A model generated the notes under the pieces. That model searched no databases. It was not told where the DNA came from and saw only the letters and a program-made list of their open reading frames with translations. Below are positions 33,359 to 33,556 of a stretch of DNA of 33,556 nt, piece after piece. The position numbers were made by a program, and so were the translations under genes. Numbering within the stretch: the stretch's first letter is position 1; each line of letters opens with the position of its first letter. The stretch comes from an uncultured Opitutales bacterium (lineage in GTDB: Bacteria; Verrucomicrobiota; Verrucomicrobiia; Opitutales; Intestinicryptomonadaceae): positions 1 to 33,556 of the forward strand of contig CAKTTC010000019.1 in NCBI GenBank assembly GCA_934613645.1, in the 5' to 3' direction.

Positions 33359-33404
33359 TTAGTATACTAATTTTCTTGACAAAAATTTTCCGCCGAAAAA
33401 TTGT
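33359..33404 (+). promoter_or_regulatory. Promoter with an upstream palindrome for the last gene
   Basis: TTAGTATACTAA (33359-33370) is a perfect 12-bp palindrome, 5 bp before a consensus TTGACA (33376-33381). A poor -10 (AATTGT) lies 17 bp further and ends 6 bases before the ATG, implying a leaderless transcript. The palindrome could be an operator. Confidence 0.45.
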
Positions 33405-33410
33405 GGTTGC

Positions 33411-33556
33411 ATGACAAAGAGAGCGTTAGCAAGTGTATTTATGTTGTCCGCCGCGTTTTTCGGCGGGATTTCAGGCGCAGCGGCGGCAGAGCAAACGCCG
33501 CAAAAAACGGAGGTAGTTTGTGTGTATTATCCGCATTGGCACGTCTACCCGCAGGG
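33411..33556 (+). CDS. Secreted GH99/WbsX-like protein (start only)
   Basis: The gene runs off the window after 48 codons. A signal peptide (MTKRALASVFMLSAAFFGG, followed by an Ala-rich cleavage area near AAA-EQ) is clear. The mature start VVCVYYPHWHVYP matches the first strand of the GH99-like/WbsX domain, whose members act on mannose-type glycans outside the cell or in surface polysaccharide. The assignment rests on this short piece only. Confidence 0.55.
   Translation, partial: MTKRALASVFMLSAAFFGGISGAAAAEQTPQKTEVVCVYYPHWHVYPQ

Overview
The window looks like a chromosome segment of a Gram-negative, host- or gut-type bacterium, most likely Verrucomicrobiota (Opitutales-like). This rests on gene content: LpxI for lipid A, ExbB/ExbD, ArnC/ArnA-like enzymes, a GH97-type domain, sialidase-like and GH99-like secreted proteins, RsfS with a long Lys/Ala-rich tail, and few Shine-Dalgarno sequences. 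The phylum call is inference; no rRNA gene is present.

Positions 1 to about 16.9 kb are an accessory, defence-rich region. It opens with a decayed ISL3-type transposase (minus strand) that truncates a sialidase/BNR-repeat gene. The transposase is itself interrupted by two short hairpin-rich insertions of 82 and 193 bp, each flanked by a 3-bp duplication; removing both restores the reading frame at each site. Next come an Mpi-type serine DNA invertase (minus) and a 455-bp intergenic region with two inverted-repeat pairs. This region leads straight into a Type III restriction-modification operon (mod, an AT-rich membrane-anchored unknown, res). Facing it is a complete type I-C CRISPR-Cas operon on the minus strand (cas3-cas5c-cas8c-cas7c-cas4-cas1-cas2). 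No CRISPR array lies in the 138 bp between cas2 and res or elsewhere in the window. A tRNA-Ser(GGA) gene with its terminator closes the region.

From 17 to 33.5 kb the content is mostly core. A GNAT acetyltransferase is followed by a tandem array of terminator-like hairpins. Next is a two-gene operon (Fe-S scaffold-like protein and GGGtGRT protein), then a ribbon-helix-helix regulator. The leuS-(FecR-like)-lpxI-sufE-(GH97 N-domain-like) cluster follows, largely with overlapping starts and stops. An exbB-exbD-exbD operon comes next, then a beta-helix acyl/nucleotidyl-transferase-like gene with an ArnC-like glycosyltransferase and an ArnA-like formyltransferase. tRNA-Pro(UGG) and the nadD-rsfS operon lie on the minus strand. 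A ROK-family sugar kinase and the start of a secreted GH99/WbsX-like protein end the window.

The least explained features are: (1) ladders of short perfect hairpins, mostly with 3-nt loops, at several loci, two of them provably inserted; (2) the inverted repeats between the invertase and mod, which suggest a phase-variable or structured 5' region; (3) the extra gene inside the Type III RM operon; (4) a hydrophobic mini-protein with a perfect but hairpin-sequestered Shine-Dalgarno, read antisense into tRNA-Pro; (5) the uncharacterised GGGtGRT / Fe-S scaffold pair.
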